The position numbers were made by a program, and so were the translations under genes. Of a stretch of 22,599 nucleotides of DNA, positions 13,730 through 22,321 are shown piece by piece. How positions within the stretch are numbered: position 1 is the first letter of the stretch; each line of letters starts with the position of its first letter. The stretch is taken from NCBI GenBank assembly GCA_050872785.1, contig JBNMHO010000015.1, positions 1-22,599 of the forward strand. Direction: 5' to 3'. The DNA comes from UBA7862 sp050872785 (GTDB taxonomy: Bacteria; Bacillota; Clostridia; Christensenellales; UBA1242). Under the pieces are notes generated by a model. It had not been told where the DNA came from. It worked only from the letters and a program-made list of their open reading frames with translations, and made no database searches.

Positions 13730-15577
13730 ATGATTGTAGCCTTTGTTTTTTTTGTGCTAATTGTCAGAGTTTTTTATCTTCAAAACATAAATTCGTCAAA
13801 CTTGCAACTAAAAGCCGTTGAGCAATGGACAAGAATGTTGCCGCTAACCGCAAAACGTGGCGAAATTATTGACGCAAACGGCAATGTCCTTGCAACAAGC
13901 ACCACAAGTTATGATGTTTATGTTCGGGCAAAGGAAGTCAATTCACCAGCCTTGGTGGCGTCTTTTTTGTCGGAAAAATTGGGCGTAAACTATGAAAAAA
14001 CACTTGAAAAAGCACAAAATATCACCATTTCCGAAAGTCTTATAAAACTTCAGGTTGACGAGGTGACAGCCCAAAGCATAATTGAAAAAGGTCTTGACGG
14101 CGTGTATTTGAGCGAGAATATAAAAAGAACATATCCTTATGGTAAAGCGATGTCACAAGTTATGGGCTTCTTGACAAGCGACAGCATAGGGCAAAGAGGC
14201 ATAGAGAGTTATTATAACAATCTTCTCGCTGGCACAAATGGCAAATATCTTACACAAAGTGACGTGCGTGGGGTGAAACTTGACGATTCACTAAAATATT
14301 ATGTTGAGCCGATTGATGGACTAAATCTCAAACTAAATATTGACATAAATATTCAAGTCTTGCTGGAAGATGTTTTGGAACAGATTTTTGCCGAGCATAA
14401 CCCTAAAAAAGCGTCAATTTTGGTGCTTGACCCTCAAACTTCACACATTTTGGGACTTGCAATATCTCCAGGCTTTGATTTGAACAACATTCCAAGGGAT
14501 AATGTAAAAGAACTTATGGAAATGACAAAAAATATTGCTGTGACAGATGTTTTTGAGCCTGGCTCAACATTCAAAATCTTAACACTTGCCGCCGCTCTCA
14601 GCGAAAATTTGACAAACGAAAACGAACGCTTTTATTGCCCGGGATATAGAATTGTGGCGGGTGAGAAAATTAAATGTTGGCGAACACTTGGGCATGGCAG
14701 TCAAACGCTTGTGGAAGCGGTGCAAAATTCGTGTAACTGTTGTTTTATGGACTTGGGGTTAAGACTTGGAAAGGAAAGACTGTATAAATATCTTCGAGCC
14801 TTCGGAATTGGAAGCAAGTCTGACGTGGATATTTCTGGCGAAAGCGGTGGCATTTTGTTGGACGAAAATGTTGTAAAAGATGTTGACCTTGCAAGAATTG
14901 CCTTTGGGCAAACAGTTGCTGTCAGCGGGCTTCAACTTGCCAACGCTTTTTGCTCCATTGTAAATGGCGGAACATTGAACACGCCAAGAGTTGTATCAAG
15001 TCTTTATGACGAGAATGGCAACACAACTTTCACTTCTTCCACACTTGCCAAAAATAAAACAGTTAAACCCAAAGTCGGCGAGAAGATTCGTTATCTTTTG
15101 GAACAAGCAGTTAGCAAAACGGGACAGATGACCTTTGTTGAAGGCTACAAAATTGCTGGCAAAACGGGAACAGCACAGAAATATGGGGCAGACGGCAAAA
15201 TTGCAAGAGGCAAATATGTTTCAAGTTTTTTCGGGTTTTTAAATCAAGGCGAGAGGGCTGAGTATGCCGTTTTGGTCTGCGTTGACGAACCGTCAAGCGG
15301 TGCATATTATGGCAGTGTTGTTGCAAAGCCATATGCCAAAAAGGTTTATGAAGGGATAATAAAATATAAAAACATAAAGCCAGTTGGTGAAACGAAAGAC
15401 ACAACTTTTGTCGTTCCAAACTTGTGTGGAATGTCTGTGTCGCAAGCGGTGGCAACACTTGAAAAAATGGGTGTATATTATGAAACAGACGGCGAAGGAG
15501 AAAATGTCATTTCACAATTTCCTTTCGCTGGGACGAAGGTCAGTGGTGATAGTTGTGTTGTTATTAAATTATCTTAA
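13730..15577 (+). CDS. Class B penicillin-binding protein with PASTA domain (SpoVD/FtsI type)
   Basis: From ATG 13730 the protein has 615 residues. It is a D,D-transpeptidase that crosslinks peptidoglycan at the septum or spore septum. Order: membrane segment (1-18), dimerisation domain (about 36-190, starting with AKRGEIIDANGNVLA), transpeptidase domain with STFK at 279-282, SCN at 334-336 and KTGT at 478-481, and one C-terminal PASTA domain at 560-615. PASTA favours SpoVD, but only one such PBP lies in the cluster, so it may serve division too. The true N-terminus is probably longer: the frame is open back to the previous stop, encodes SIRKRLLSFL just before the ATG, and meets GGAGGGG followed by two ATC codons (13667, 13670). 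ATG 13730 itself has no proper ribosome site. Confidence 0.9.
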   Translation: MIVAFVFFVLIVRVFYLQNINSSNLQLKAVEQWTRMLPLTAKRGEIIDANGNVLATSTTSYDVYVRAKEVNSPALVASFLSEKLGVNYEKTLEKAQNITISESLIKLQVDEVTAQSIIEKGLDGVYLSENIKRTYPYGKAMSQVMGFLTSDSIGQRGIESYYNNLLAGTNGKYLTQSDVRGVKLDDSLKYYVEPIDGLNLKLNIDINIQVLLEDVLEQIFAEHNPKKASILVLDPQTSHILGLAISPGFDLNNIPRDNVKELMEMTKNIAVTDVFEPGSTFKILTLAAALSENLTNENERFYCPGYRIVAGEKIKCWRTLGHGSQTLVEAVQNSCNCCFMDLGLRLGKERLYKYLRAFGIGSKSDVDISGESGGILLDENVVKDVDLARIAFGQTVAVSGLQLANAFCSIVNGGTLNTPRVVSSLYDENGNTTFTSSTLAKNKTVKPKVGEKIRYLLEQAVSKTGQMTFVEGYKIAGKTGTAQKYGADGKIARGKYVSSFFGFLNQGERAEYAVLVCVDEPSSGAYYGSVVAKPYAKKVYEGIIKYKNIKPVGETKDTTFVVPNLCGMSVSQAVATLEKMGVYYETDGEGENVISQFPFAGTKVSGDSCVVIKLS

Positions 15578-15591
15578 AATTGAGGGAAAAT

Positions 15592-17022
15592 ATGAAATTA
15601 AAAGACTTATTAAAAAATGTTTCTGTAAAAGAAGTACGGGGAAATTTAGACATTGAAATTGAGGAACTTAGCCAATCGGCAAAAAACCACCCGACCAGTG
15701 GGTTGCTATTTTGCTACAAGGGAGTGAACTTTGACGGGCATGATTTTTGCAACGAGGCAGAAAAAAATGGGCATGTGGCACTAATTGTCGAACACTGGGT
15801 CGAAAGTCCCTTAACGCAAGTTTTAGTCCGAAACTGCCGTAATATTATGCCAAAAGTGTGTAACAATTATTATAACAATATAACTAAAAAACTGCATTTT
15901 GTGGGGATAACTGGCACAAACGGCAAAACGACAACTGCAAGCATAATTTGGCAAATGTTAAATTATGATGGGAAAACTGCGGGGTTAATTGGCACAAATG
16001 GTGTGAAATTTGCGAATATCAAACAGTCTTCGCCTCTTACAACACCCGATACAGTTGACTTTTTTAGGATAATAAATGATATGTATAAAAGAGGAGTTAG
16101 ATATGTTGTTTGTGAGGTTTCTGCTCATGCAATAGACCTAAAAAAACTCCTTGGAATTAAATTCGATGTTGGCGTTTTCACCAATCTTTCGCAAGACCAT
16201 TTGGACTATTTTGGCAGCATGGGAAATTATGCCTTGTGTAAGTCGAAATTTTTGAAAAAGAGATATTGTAAAATTTGTGTTATAAACGCCGATGATGATT
16301 ATGGCAAACTCTTCTCAAAAGTCTGCGACACAAAACTTGTTACATATGGCTTGAAGGGCCCAGCAAAATGTTTTGCGTGTGATGTCAGTTTTAAAGACAA
16401 CAGAACTCATTTTTTGGCAAACGTTTTTGACGAGGTTTTTGATATTTCAACAAATCTACTTTGTGAGTTTAATGTCTATAATCTTCTTTCAAGTATGACC
16501 GCATGCAAACTTTTGGGTGTTAGCAATTTTGCAATAAATGAAGTCGCTTGCAATGTTGCAAAAATCGACGGAAGAATGAATGTCTTTAAATTAAAAAACA
16601 ATGTAACTGGTGTTGTAGATTTTGCCCACACGCCAGACGCACTTGAAAACGCCTTGCGGGGAGTTCGGAAAATCTGCCGAGGGAAAGTTGTCCTTGTTTT
16701 TGGCTGTGGTGGGAATAGAGATAGACTCAAACGTCCACGCATGGGTTATGTTGCAAGTGTTTTGGCGGATAAAGTGATTGTGACAAGTGACAATCCACGT
16801 TATGAAAACGCAGAAAAAATTGCTAGCGACATTGTTGACGGAATGACAAAAGATAATTATGAAGTGGTGATAAATAGGCGTCAAGCAATCGCTCTGGGGT
16901 ATGCAAGTTGCAAGGCTGGGGACCTGCTTTTGGTGGCGGGCAAGGGTGCAGAAACTGGACAAGAAGCAAATGGCATAAAAACTCCATTTTCAGATGAAGA
17001 AGAATTGAAAAAATATATGTAA
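15592..17022 (+). CDS. murE: MurE, UDP-MurNAc-L-Ala-D-Glu ligase, probably meso-diaminopimelate-adding
   Basis: The product has 476 residues. MurE adds the third amino acid to the cytoplasmic muramyl-dipeptide precursor using ATP. The P-loop is GITGTNGKTTT at 105-115; NLSQDHLDYFGSM (198-210) holds the conserved metal/ATP histidine region, and CKSKF (216-220) the site of the carbamylated lysine. DNPR at 400-403 is the signature of meso-diaminopimelate enzymes rather than lysine ones. The later GKGHE motif reads GKGAE (450-454): the histidine is replaced but the glutamate is kept. ATG 15592 is chosen over TTG 15580 because GAGGG (15582-15586) then sits 5 bases upstream. The PBP gene ends 14 bases before it. 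murF, its usual neighbour, does not follow. Confidence 0.95.
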   Translation: MKLKDLLKNVSVKEVRGNLDIEIEELSQSAKNHPTSGLLFCYKGVNFDGHDFCNEAEKNGHVALIVEHWVESPLTQVLVRNCRNIMPKVCNNYYNNITKKLHFVGITGTNGKTTTASIIWQMLNYDGKTAGLIGTNGVKFANIKQSSPLTTPDTVDFFRIINDMYKRGVRYVVCEVSAHAIDLKKLLGIKFDVGVFTNLSQDHLDYFGSMGNYALCKSKFLKKRYCKICVINADDDYGKLFSKVCDTKLVTYGLKGPAKCFACDVSFKDNRTHFLANVFDEVFDISTNLLCEFNVYNLLSSMTACKLLGVSNFAINEVACNVAKIDGRMNVFKLKNNVTGVVDFAHTPDALENALRGVRKICRGKVVLVFGCGGNRDRLKRPRMGYVASVLADKVIVTSDNPRYENAEKIASDIVDGMTKDNYEVVINRRQAIALGYASCKAGDLLLVAGKGAETGQEANGIKTPFSDEEELKKYM

Positions 17023-17147
17023 ATTCCCGTTTTTTGGAAATGAAATGACGGCATTTTATTTATGCAAAGGCGGATAATAATAATGACTGAAAGTTTAATA
17101 TATATTGATGTGGACAACCTTTAAAAATTTAAAAAAGTGGGTGAAAT

Positions 17148-18131
17148 ATGGCAGATTATCTCGTTTTTATAATAACTTTTGCAATAAGCATGATTTTTGC
17201 TCCTTTTTACATAAAATTTGCCAAAAAAGTTAAGTTTGGACAAACTATCTCCGAATATGTCGGCGAACACAACTCAAAACAAGGCACTCCAACAATGGGC
17301 GGGCTAATTTTCATACTGCCAACAATTCTTGTATCAATTTTCTTTTTCAAAGGGCAAAAACTCGTTCCAATTCTGTGCTTATGTGTGTTTGCAGCATATG
17401 CGTTGGTCGGCTTTCTTGACGACTACATAAAAATCAAATTCAAACGCAACTTGGGGCTTCGACCTTATCAAAAAATCATATTTCAACTGCTTATTGCCAT
17501 AATTGTTGCAGTTTTTGCGTTCAGAAACCCAGAATTGTCGCAAATTTGGCTTCCTTTTTCAAAAACTAGAGTTAATTTTGGCTGGCTTGTCATTCCATAC
17601 ATTGTCCTTGTCTTTTTGGCAACAACAAACAGTGTAAATCTTACAGACGGACTTGACGGATTGGCGGGCAGTGTGTCATTTGTGTTTTTCGTTGTTATGG
17701 CGTTTGTTGCAACATTTTATATCAGAATTTCGGGTGAAGAATATGTCTTGCAAGCACAAAATCTCAACTTAATATTTTTTGCAGCAAGTGGCGGGTTGCT
17801 TGCGTTTTTGGTGTTTAACTTTTTTCCAGCCAAAATCTTTATGGGTGACACTGGTTCGCTTGCACTTGGCGGGCTTATGAGTGTTGTTTGCGTCCTAAAC
17901 GGGACAAGCCTATACATTCCCATTGTCGGGTTTATGTTTGTGGTGTCAAGCGTCAGTGTAATCTTGCAAGTTTTGCATTTCAAGCGCACTCGCAAAAGAA
18001 TTTTCCTCATGGCGCCATTTCATCACCATTTGGAGCATAAGGGCATGTATGAAACAAAAATTGTATTCATATATATTGTTGTGACCTTCATTTTGGGACT
18101 AAGCACGATATTTGTGTTAAGTCTTTTGTAA
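17148..18131 (+). CDS. mraY: MraY, phospho-MurNAc-pentapeptide translocase
   Basis: This 327-residue, multi-pass membrane enzyme transfers phospho-MurNAc-pentapeptide from UDP to undecaprenyl phosphate, forming lipid I. It has the expected ten hydrophobic segments and family motifs: QGTPTMGG (45-52), FLDDYIK (89-95) with Asp91 and Asp92, NLTDGLDGLAG (164-174), FMGDTGSLALGG (231-242), and the histidine motif PFHHHLE (290-296). The first 30 residues form the first segment and a lysine-rich turn. The 125 bases before it contain no murF; only a 13-codon open frame at 17084 is seen. The ribosome site (GTGGGTG, about 17137) is weak. murD begins 17 bases past its stop. Confidence 0.95.
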   Translation: MADYLVFIITFAISMIFAPFYIKFAKKVKFGQTISEYVGEHNSKQGTPTMGGLIFILPTILVSIFFFKGQKLVPILCLCVFAAYALVGFLDDYIKIKFKRNLGLRPYQKIIFQLLIAIIVAVFAFRNPELSQIWLPFSKTRVNFGWLVIPYIVLVFLATTNSVNLTDGLDGLAGSVSFVFFVVMAFVATFYIRISGEEYVLQAQNLNLIFFAASGGLLAFLVFNFFPAKIFMGDTGSLALGGLMSVVCVLNGTSLYIPIVGFMFVVSSVSVILQVLHFKRTRKRIFLMAPFHHHLEHKGMYETKIVFIYIVVTFILGLSTIFVLSLL

Positions 18132-18147
18132 GTCGCAAAGGAGTTTT

Positions 18148-19479
18148 ATGCGTAAAAGCATTTTAATTTGGGGCTTTGCTTCAAGTGGCAAGGCAAGTTT
18201 TGACTATTTATACAACAAAAAAGACAAATTCTTTGTTTATGACAGCAACATTGACGTTCAAAAGGAAATAATCTCGAGATTTTCGTCCACATACAATGTC
18301 TTTGCTCTAAATTCAATAAATAAAGACGTGATAGATGGCATGGACTTAATTGTTATAAGCCCGTCTGTCAGTGTGTTTGACAAGAATATATCATACGCCA
18401 AAACAATAGGAAAAGAAGTTATAAGCGAATTGGAACTTGGAGCAAGAAATTTCAAGGGCAAACTTGTTGCAATAACTGGCACAAACGGCAAAACCACCAC
18501 AACACGCCTTGTTGGGAATATCTTAAAGGTGGCGGGCAAAAAACATGAATTTGTTGGAAACATTGGTGTTCCGATTTGCTCAAAACTCAAATACTCTCGT
18601 GGCAAAATTTTTGTCTGCGAAACAAGCAGTTTTCAACTGGAAGCAGTTAAAACCTTCCACCCACACATTTCATGCCTTCTTAACATAACACAAGACCACC
18701 TCGACAGGCACAAAACAATGAAGAATTATGAGGACATGAAATATCGCATTTTTGCAAATCAAGGGACAAAAGACTATGCGGTTATAAAAGCGGGACTAGG
18801 TTGTGGCAAAATTAAGTCAAACATATATACTTTTGGATTTTGCGAGCAGAAAAACAGTTGCTACACCATTGAGGATAAAATTTGGTTTGACAATGGCAAA
18901 AGTGCCGAAGTGGTGTGCAATGTTTCGGATGTTCCAATTTTGGGCAAGCATAATTTAGAAAACGTCATGGCAAGCGTTGTAATTTGTAAGTTGCTTAAAA
19001 TCAAGAATAAACACATTGTGCAAGGGATAAAGACATTCGTTCCAAGCGAACACAGATTGCAACTTGTAAAAACAGTGGGAAATGTTAGTTTTTTTGACGA
19101 TAGCAAGGCAACGAACATAGACGCAGTGAAAGTTGCACTTGAGGCAATGGATAAAAACAGAAACATTGTGCTTTTGCTTGGTGGCAGTGACAAGGGGTTA
19201 TCATATAGACAGATTTTTGAAACTATGCCACAAAATGTTGCAAAAATTCTTGCTTTTGGTGAACTTTCATACAATATCATAAAGGAAGCACAAGATTGTG
19301 GGCTAAGTGTCAAAGGATACAAAACACTTAAAGAAGCCACTTTTGAAGCGTGTAGAAATGAAGATTGTGATGTGTTGCTTTCCCCAGGAAGTGCAAGTTT
19401 TGACGAATTTGAAAACTATAAAGACCGAGGAAATAAGTTTTTAAAATACATTGAAGAGTATTTTGGAATGAACACATAA
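18148..19479 (+). CDS. murD: MurD, UDP-MurNAc-L-alanine:D-glutamate ligase
   Basis: The product has 443 residues. MurD adds D-glutamate to UDP-MurNAc-L-alanine in the cytoplasm. The N-terminal UDP-binding domain shows GFASSGKASFDYL at 9-21 and ISPSVS near 70-75. The central ATPase domain has ITGTNGKTTTTRL at 109-121, ETSSFQLE at 158-165 and NITQDHLDRH at 179-188. The C-terminal domain has HRLQ and DDSKATN, the family's D-S-K-A-T-N motif for substrate binding, and later LLSPGSASFDEF. All match MurD rather than MurC or MurF. AAAGGAG is 6 bases before the ATG. It follows mraY closely, the normal dcw order. Its stop is followed by 94 bases without a gene, with a 14-base inverted repeat at 19524-19537, before ftsW. 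Confidence 0.95.
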   Translation: MRKSILIWGFASSGKASFDYLYNKKDKFFVYDSNIDVQKEIISRFSSTYNVFALNSINKDVIDGMDLIVISPSVSVFDKNISYAKTIGKEVISELELGARNFKGKLVAITGTNGKTTTTRLVGNILKVAGKKHEFVGNIGVPICSKLKYSRGKIFVCETSSFQLEAVKTFHPHISCLLNITQDHLDRHKTMKNYEDMKYRIFANQGTKDYAVIKAGLGCGKIKSNIYTFGFCEQKNSCYTIEDKIWFDNGKSAEVVCNVSDVPILGKHNLENVMASVVICKLLKIKNKHIVQGIKTFVPSEHRLQLVKTVGNVSFFDDSKATNIDAVKVALEAMDKNRNIVLLLGGSDKGLSYRQIFETMPQNVAKILAFGELSYNIIKEAQDCGLSVKGYKTLKEATFEACRNEDCDVLLSPGSASFDEFENYKDRGNKFLKYIEEYFGMNT

Positions 19480-19573
19480 CAGTTAAGTTGAGTGAGGCAG
19501 CAAAAGAAGTGAGATATAGATAATATGTTAAAACATAAGTATTAAATAACAAAACAAATAAAAGGATAGGCAA

Positions 19574-20797
19574 GTGGAAGGGAAATCAATTTTAAGAGCA
19601 AAGAATAAACAGACAAGCCATAAGTCCTTTTGGAAGACGCAAAGCAAAAGTGGCTGGGTGCTTATGGCGCTTGTGTTGTTTTTAAGTTTGTTTGGCGTGC
19701 TTATGGTGTATAGTGCTAGTTTCTATTATGCAAAAAGACACTATAACAACGAATTTTTCTTTCTTACAAAACAAATCATAGGCTTTGTTTTAGGTTTTGT
19801 TGCCATGATTTTGCTAAGACGGCTTGATTATAACAGACTAAGACCCTTTGGACTTATTGCACTAATTGTGGGATACATATTGCTTGCACTTGTATTTGTG
19901 CCGGGGCTTGGGGTGGAAAACTATGGGGCAAGGCGTTGGATAAGATTGCCGGGCTTCACCATTCAGTCAAGCGAAATAGCCAAATTTTGTTTTGTCATTT
20001 TTGCAAGCAGTTATCTTTCAAAGCACAATGGGGATATTAAGAGTTTCAAAAACATTCTTCCCGTGGTGGCGGGCGGAGTGGGAATGTGTTTGCTCATTAT
20101 CCTAGAGCCCAATATGTCCATAACAATGTGTGTTGGAATTGTTATGCTTGTAATGCTTTTCGTGGGCGGAATATCTTTTAAGCATATGGCAATGCTCGCC
20201 GTTCCCGCACTTGCACTTGTGCCAGTTTTAATTATCATGGAGCCATATAGACTTTTGCGACTTCTCGCTTTCATCGACCCATGGGCAAGCCCTAAGGGGG
20301 AAGGCTATCAACTTATTCAATCTTTCTTTGCTGTTGGTGGTGGCGGCTTTTTAGGCACAGGGCTTTTTTCTTCAAGGCAAAAGTATCTCTTTCTTCCTTT
20401 TGCAGAAAGTGACTTTATATTTTCCGTCATTGCAGAAGAATGGGGCTTTCTTGGAAGCACAATAATATTGTTATGCTATCTTGCAGTTATCGTGTGTGGA
20501 ATTAAAATCGCCTTAAATAGCAAGAACCGCTTTGGGTGTTATCTTGCAAGTGGCATAACGGCAATAATTGGAGTGCAAACAATGCTTAACATTGCAGTCG
20601 TCACGGGGCTTATCCCGCCTACGGGGCTTCCACTTCCATTCATATCCAGCGGCTCAACATCAGTTGCGTGCTTTATGGGTGCAGTGGGAATTTTACTAAA
20701 CATCGACCGCCAGTCACAACAAAATGAACTCTCGTTTAAGGAGTTTTCTTTGAAATTTAAAAAGGGAAATAAGAGAACAATAAATAATATGAATTAA
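19574..20797 (+). CDS. ftsW: FtsW/SpoVE-type SEDS glycosyltransferase
   Basis: This 407-residue integral membrane protein polymerises lipid II into glycan chains with its partner class B PBP, encoded four genes upstream. About ten membrane segments follow a basic N-terminal tail of some 35 residues (KSILRAKNKQTSHKSFWKT). SEDS motifs seen are the GEGYQLIQSFFAVGGGGFLG segment near 250-269, AESDFIFSVIAEEWGF, where the aspartate of ESDF is the conserved catalytic residue, and GLIPPTGLPLPFISSGSTS near 351-369. Division FtsW and sporulation SpoVE cannot be told apart here; the dcw location favours FtsW. The GTG start is supported by AAAGGA at 19561-19566. A hairpin follows its stop. Confidence 0.92.
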   Translation: MEGKSILRAKNKQTSHKSFWKTQSKSGWVLMALVLFLSLFGVLMVYSASFYYAKRHYNNEFFFLTKQIIGFVLGFVAMILLRRLDYNRLRPFGLIALIVGYILLALVFVPGLGVENYGARRWIRLPGFTIQSSEIAKFCFVIFASSYLSKHNGDIKSFKNILPVVAGGVGMCLLIILEPNMSITMCVGIVMLVMLFVGGISFKHMAMLAVPALALVPVLIIMEPYRLLRLLAFIDPWASPKGEGYQLIQSFFAVGGGGFLGTGLFSSRQKYLFLPFAESDFIFSVIAEEWGFLGSTIILLCYLAVIVCGIKIALNSKNRFGCYLASGITAIIGVQTMLNIAVVTGLIPPTGLPLPFISSGSTSVACFMGAVGILLNIDRQSQQNELSFKEFSLKFKKGNKRTINNMN

Positions 20798-20824
20798 AAC
20801 AGTTGGCATTTTCACCAACTGTTT
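20797..20824 (+). terminator. Hairpin after ftsW, probably a terminator with a cut-short T run
   Basis: AAACAGTTGG (20797-20806) pairs perfectly with CCAACTGTTT (20815-20824) around CATTTTCA. Such A-rich then T-rich flanks are usual in terminators, but only three T remain before CTAG, where the gene remnant begins. Termination may be weak, so murA could still be read from upstream. Confidence 0.55.
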
Positions 20825-20953
20825 CTAGTCTTCAAGTCTGAAGATAAGTTATCTACACTTTATGGCAAGATTGAAGGAAACACAATTACTTTCACAGATG
20901 TCAACGCAGCTGGACAAAAACTTGCTATGACTATGGTTTATGTCCAAGAATAA
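20825..20953 (+). pseudogene. C-terminal remnant of an unidentified gene, no start codon
   Basis: In the frame ending at TAA 20951-20953 the sequence reads like protein: FKSEDKLSTLYGKIEGN, then TITFTDVNAAGQKL and AMTMVYVQE. Codon use resembles the neighbours and the KIEGNTITFTD pattern looks like beta strands from a small secreted or lipoprotein-like domain (inference). No start codon or ribosome site opens this frame: it begins at the hairpin that follows ftsW, and no ATG appears until near the end. A normal terminator follows at 20979-21002. I read it as the tail of a lost gene. A fragment of a non-coding region that looks coding by chance is the alternative. Confidence 0.5.
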
Positions 20954-20978
20954 TAGTTAATCACTAAATTCAAAAAGG

Positions 20979-21002
20979 CAAGGGAAATTCCCTTGTTTTT
21001 TT
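20979..21002 (+). terminator. Rho-independent terminator after the gene remnant
   Basis: CAAGGGA (20979-20985) pairs with TCCCTTG (20989-20995) around AAT, with seven T following to 21002. It is 25 bases past the remnant's stop codon and closes transcription before the murA promoter. Confidence 0.85.
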
Positions 21003-21031
21003 GTGTCAGAAAAATGTTTTTCTCCATAAAA

Positions 21032-21040
21032 TGATATATA
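21032..21040 (+). promoter_or_regulatory. Possible extended -10 promoter of murA
   Basis: TGA (21032-21034) followed by TATATA (21035-21040). No clear -35 box is seen. Transcription would start near 21047, leaving a leader of about a dozen bases with the ribosome-like GTGGGGT at 21050-21056. Confidence 0.4.
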
Positions 21041-21059
21041 CATAGTTTTGTGGGGTAAA

Positions 21060-22319
21060 ATGGATAAATTTGAAATTGTTGGTGGCAACAAACTTTTCGG
21101 CGAGGTCACGGTTCCTTGTGCCAAAAACTCTTATCTTGCTATTCTTGCGGGGTGTGTTTTGTGTGACGGGGTAGTTGTTTTGCACAACTGTCCAAACTTT
21201 TCGGACATAAATTGTATGCTTGACATTTTGACATCTCTTGGGGCTAAGATTGAAAAAGTGGATAGAACTCTTGTCATAGATTGCACAAGTATTTGTGACC
21301 CAAATGTTCCAAAAACTTTGGCAAAGAAAATACGTTCGTCAATTTTTCTTTTGGGACCTCTTGTAGGAAGACTTAAAAAGGCGGTTGTCCCATATCCGGG
21401 CGGGTGTGAGATTGGTTCCAGACCTATAGATTTGCATCTCAAAGGGCTTAGAAGTCTTGGCATAGATATTCTTAAAAGGCATGGGGTTATTAAGTGCGAA
21501 ACAGCCCAAATTGTGGGGAATAACATTCACCTTGATTATCCAAGTGTTGGGGCAACTGAAAATATCATTATGGCGGCAGTTTTGGGCAGCGGACGAACCA
21601 CTATTATGAACTGTGCCAAAGAGCCAGAAATTGTCGATTTACAAAATTTTCTTAACTCTATGGGGGCAAAAATATCTGGAGCGGGCAGTGATTTTATTGA
21701 AATTGAAGGGGTGGAAAGTTTACATTCCACAGTTTGGACGCCTGTTTCAGACAGAATTATCGCTGGAACATATATTTTGGCTGTGGCATGCTGCGGCGGC
21801 GATGTATTGGTGAAAAATGTCCAAAAAGAACATATTTGCTCGCTTTTGACCAAATTGCGTGAATCTGGCTTGCAAATGGAAACTGTTGGTGATAGCATAA
21901 GGGTAACTTCAAACAAAAGATTACGCACTTTTGGAAACATCGAAACATTGCCATATCCGGGCTTCCCAACCGACTTGCAGCCACAAAGTTTGGCTCTGCA
22001 AACAACTAGCATAGGTACTTGCGTTATCACCGAAAATCTTTTTGAAACCCGCCTAAAGCACGTGGCAGAACTGGTCAAAATGGGAGCGAATATTGTAACC
22101 CGAGATAGAGTCGCAATCGTCACGGGCGTGGATAAACTCTTTGGGGCAGAAGTGGCTGCAAGTGACTTGAGGGCGGGAGCATCGCTTGTGCTTGCAGGAC
22201 TTATGGCAGAGGGCAAGACAACCATTTCAAATGTTCACTTAATAGACCGTGGATATGAAAAACTTGAGGAGGTGTTTTCTTCCCTTGGTGCGGATATAAA
22301 ACGAACAAAAGGAGTGTAA
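21060..22319 (+). CDS. murA: MurA, UDP-GlcNAc 1-carboxyvinyltransferase
   Basis: The product has 419 residues, with the EPSP-synthase-type fold. It adds enolpyruvate from PEP to UDP-GlcNAc, the first committed step of peptidoglycan synthesis. Lys22 and Asn23 (CAKNS) match the substrate-binding pair, Cys116 in PYPGGCEIGSRP is the PEP/fosfomycin-reactive cysteine, and the catalytic aspartate lies in GFPTDLQPQ. Cysteine rather than aspartate at 116 predicts the usual fosfomycin-sensitive type. Bacillota often carry two copies (murA and murZ); which this is cannot be said. ATG 21060 is chosen over the upstream TTG because the protein then starts at MDKFEIVGG. It precedes ftsQ/divIB by 2 bases. 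Its place within the dcw cluster, where murG or murB often stand, is less common. Confidence 0.95.
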   Translation: MDKFEIVGGNKLFGEVTVPCAKNSYLAILAGCVLCDGVVVLHNCPNFSDINCMLDILTSLGAKIEKVDRTLVIDCTSICDPNVPKTLAKKIRSSIFLLGPLVGRLKKAVVPYPGGCEIGSRPIDLHLKGLRSLGIDILKRHGVIKCETAQIVGNNIHLDYPSVGATENIIMAAVLGSGRTTIMNCAKEPEIVDLQNFLNSMGAKISGAGSDFIEIEGVESLHSTVWTPVSDRIIAGTYILAVACCGGDVLVKNVQKEHICSLLTKLRESGLQMETVGDSIRVTSNKRLRTFGNIETLPYPGFPTDLQPQSLALQTTSIGTCVITENLFETRLKHVAELVKMGANIVTRDRVAIVTGVDKLFGAEVAASDLRAGASLVLAGLMAEGKTTISNVHLIDRGYEKLEEVFSSLGADIKRTKGV

Positions 22320-22321
22320 AA

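Noticed and set aside
17084..17125. A 13-codon open frame (MTESLIYIDVDNL) before mraY, as a possible murF remnant
   Set aside because: It has no resemblance to the MurF N-terminus and is too short to judge.
19524..19537. Inverted repeat TATGTT-AA-AACATA between murD and ftsW as a terminator
   Set aside because: The two-base loop is too small for a hairpin and no T run follows; at most a protein site.
21536..22225. A 229-codon open frame on the minus strand inside murA
   Set aside because: It lies opposite a complete, motif-bearing murA, is serine/threonine-rich as antisense shadows of such genes are, and has no ribosome site.
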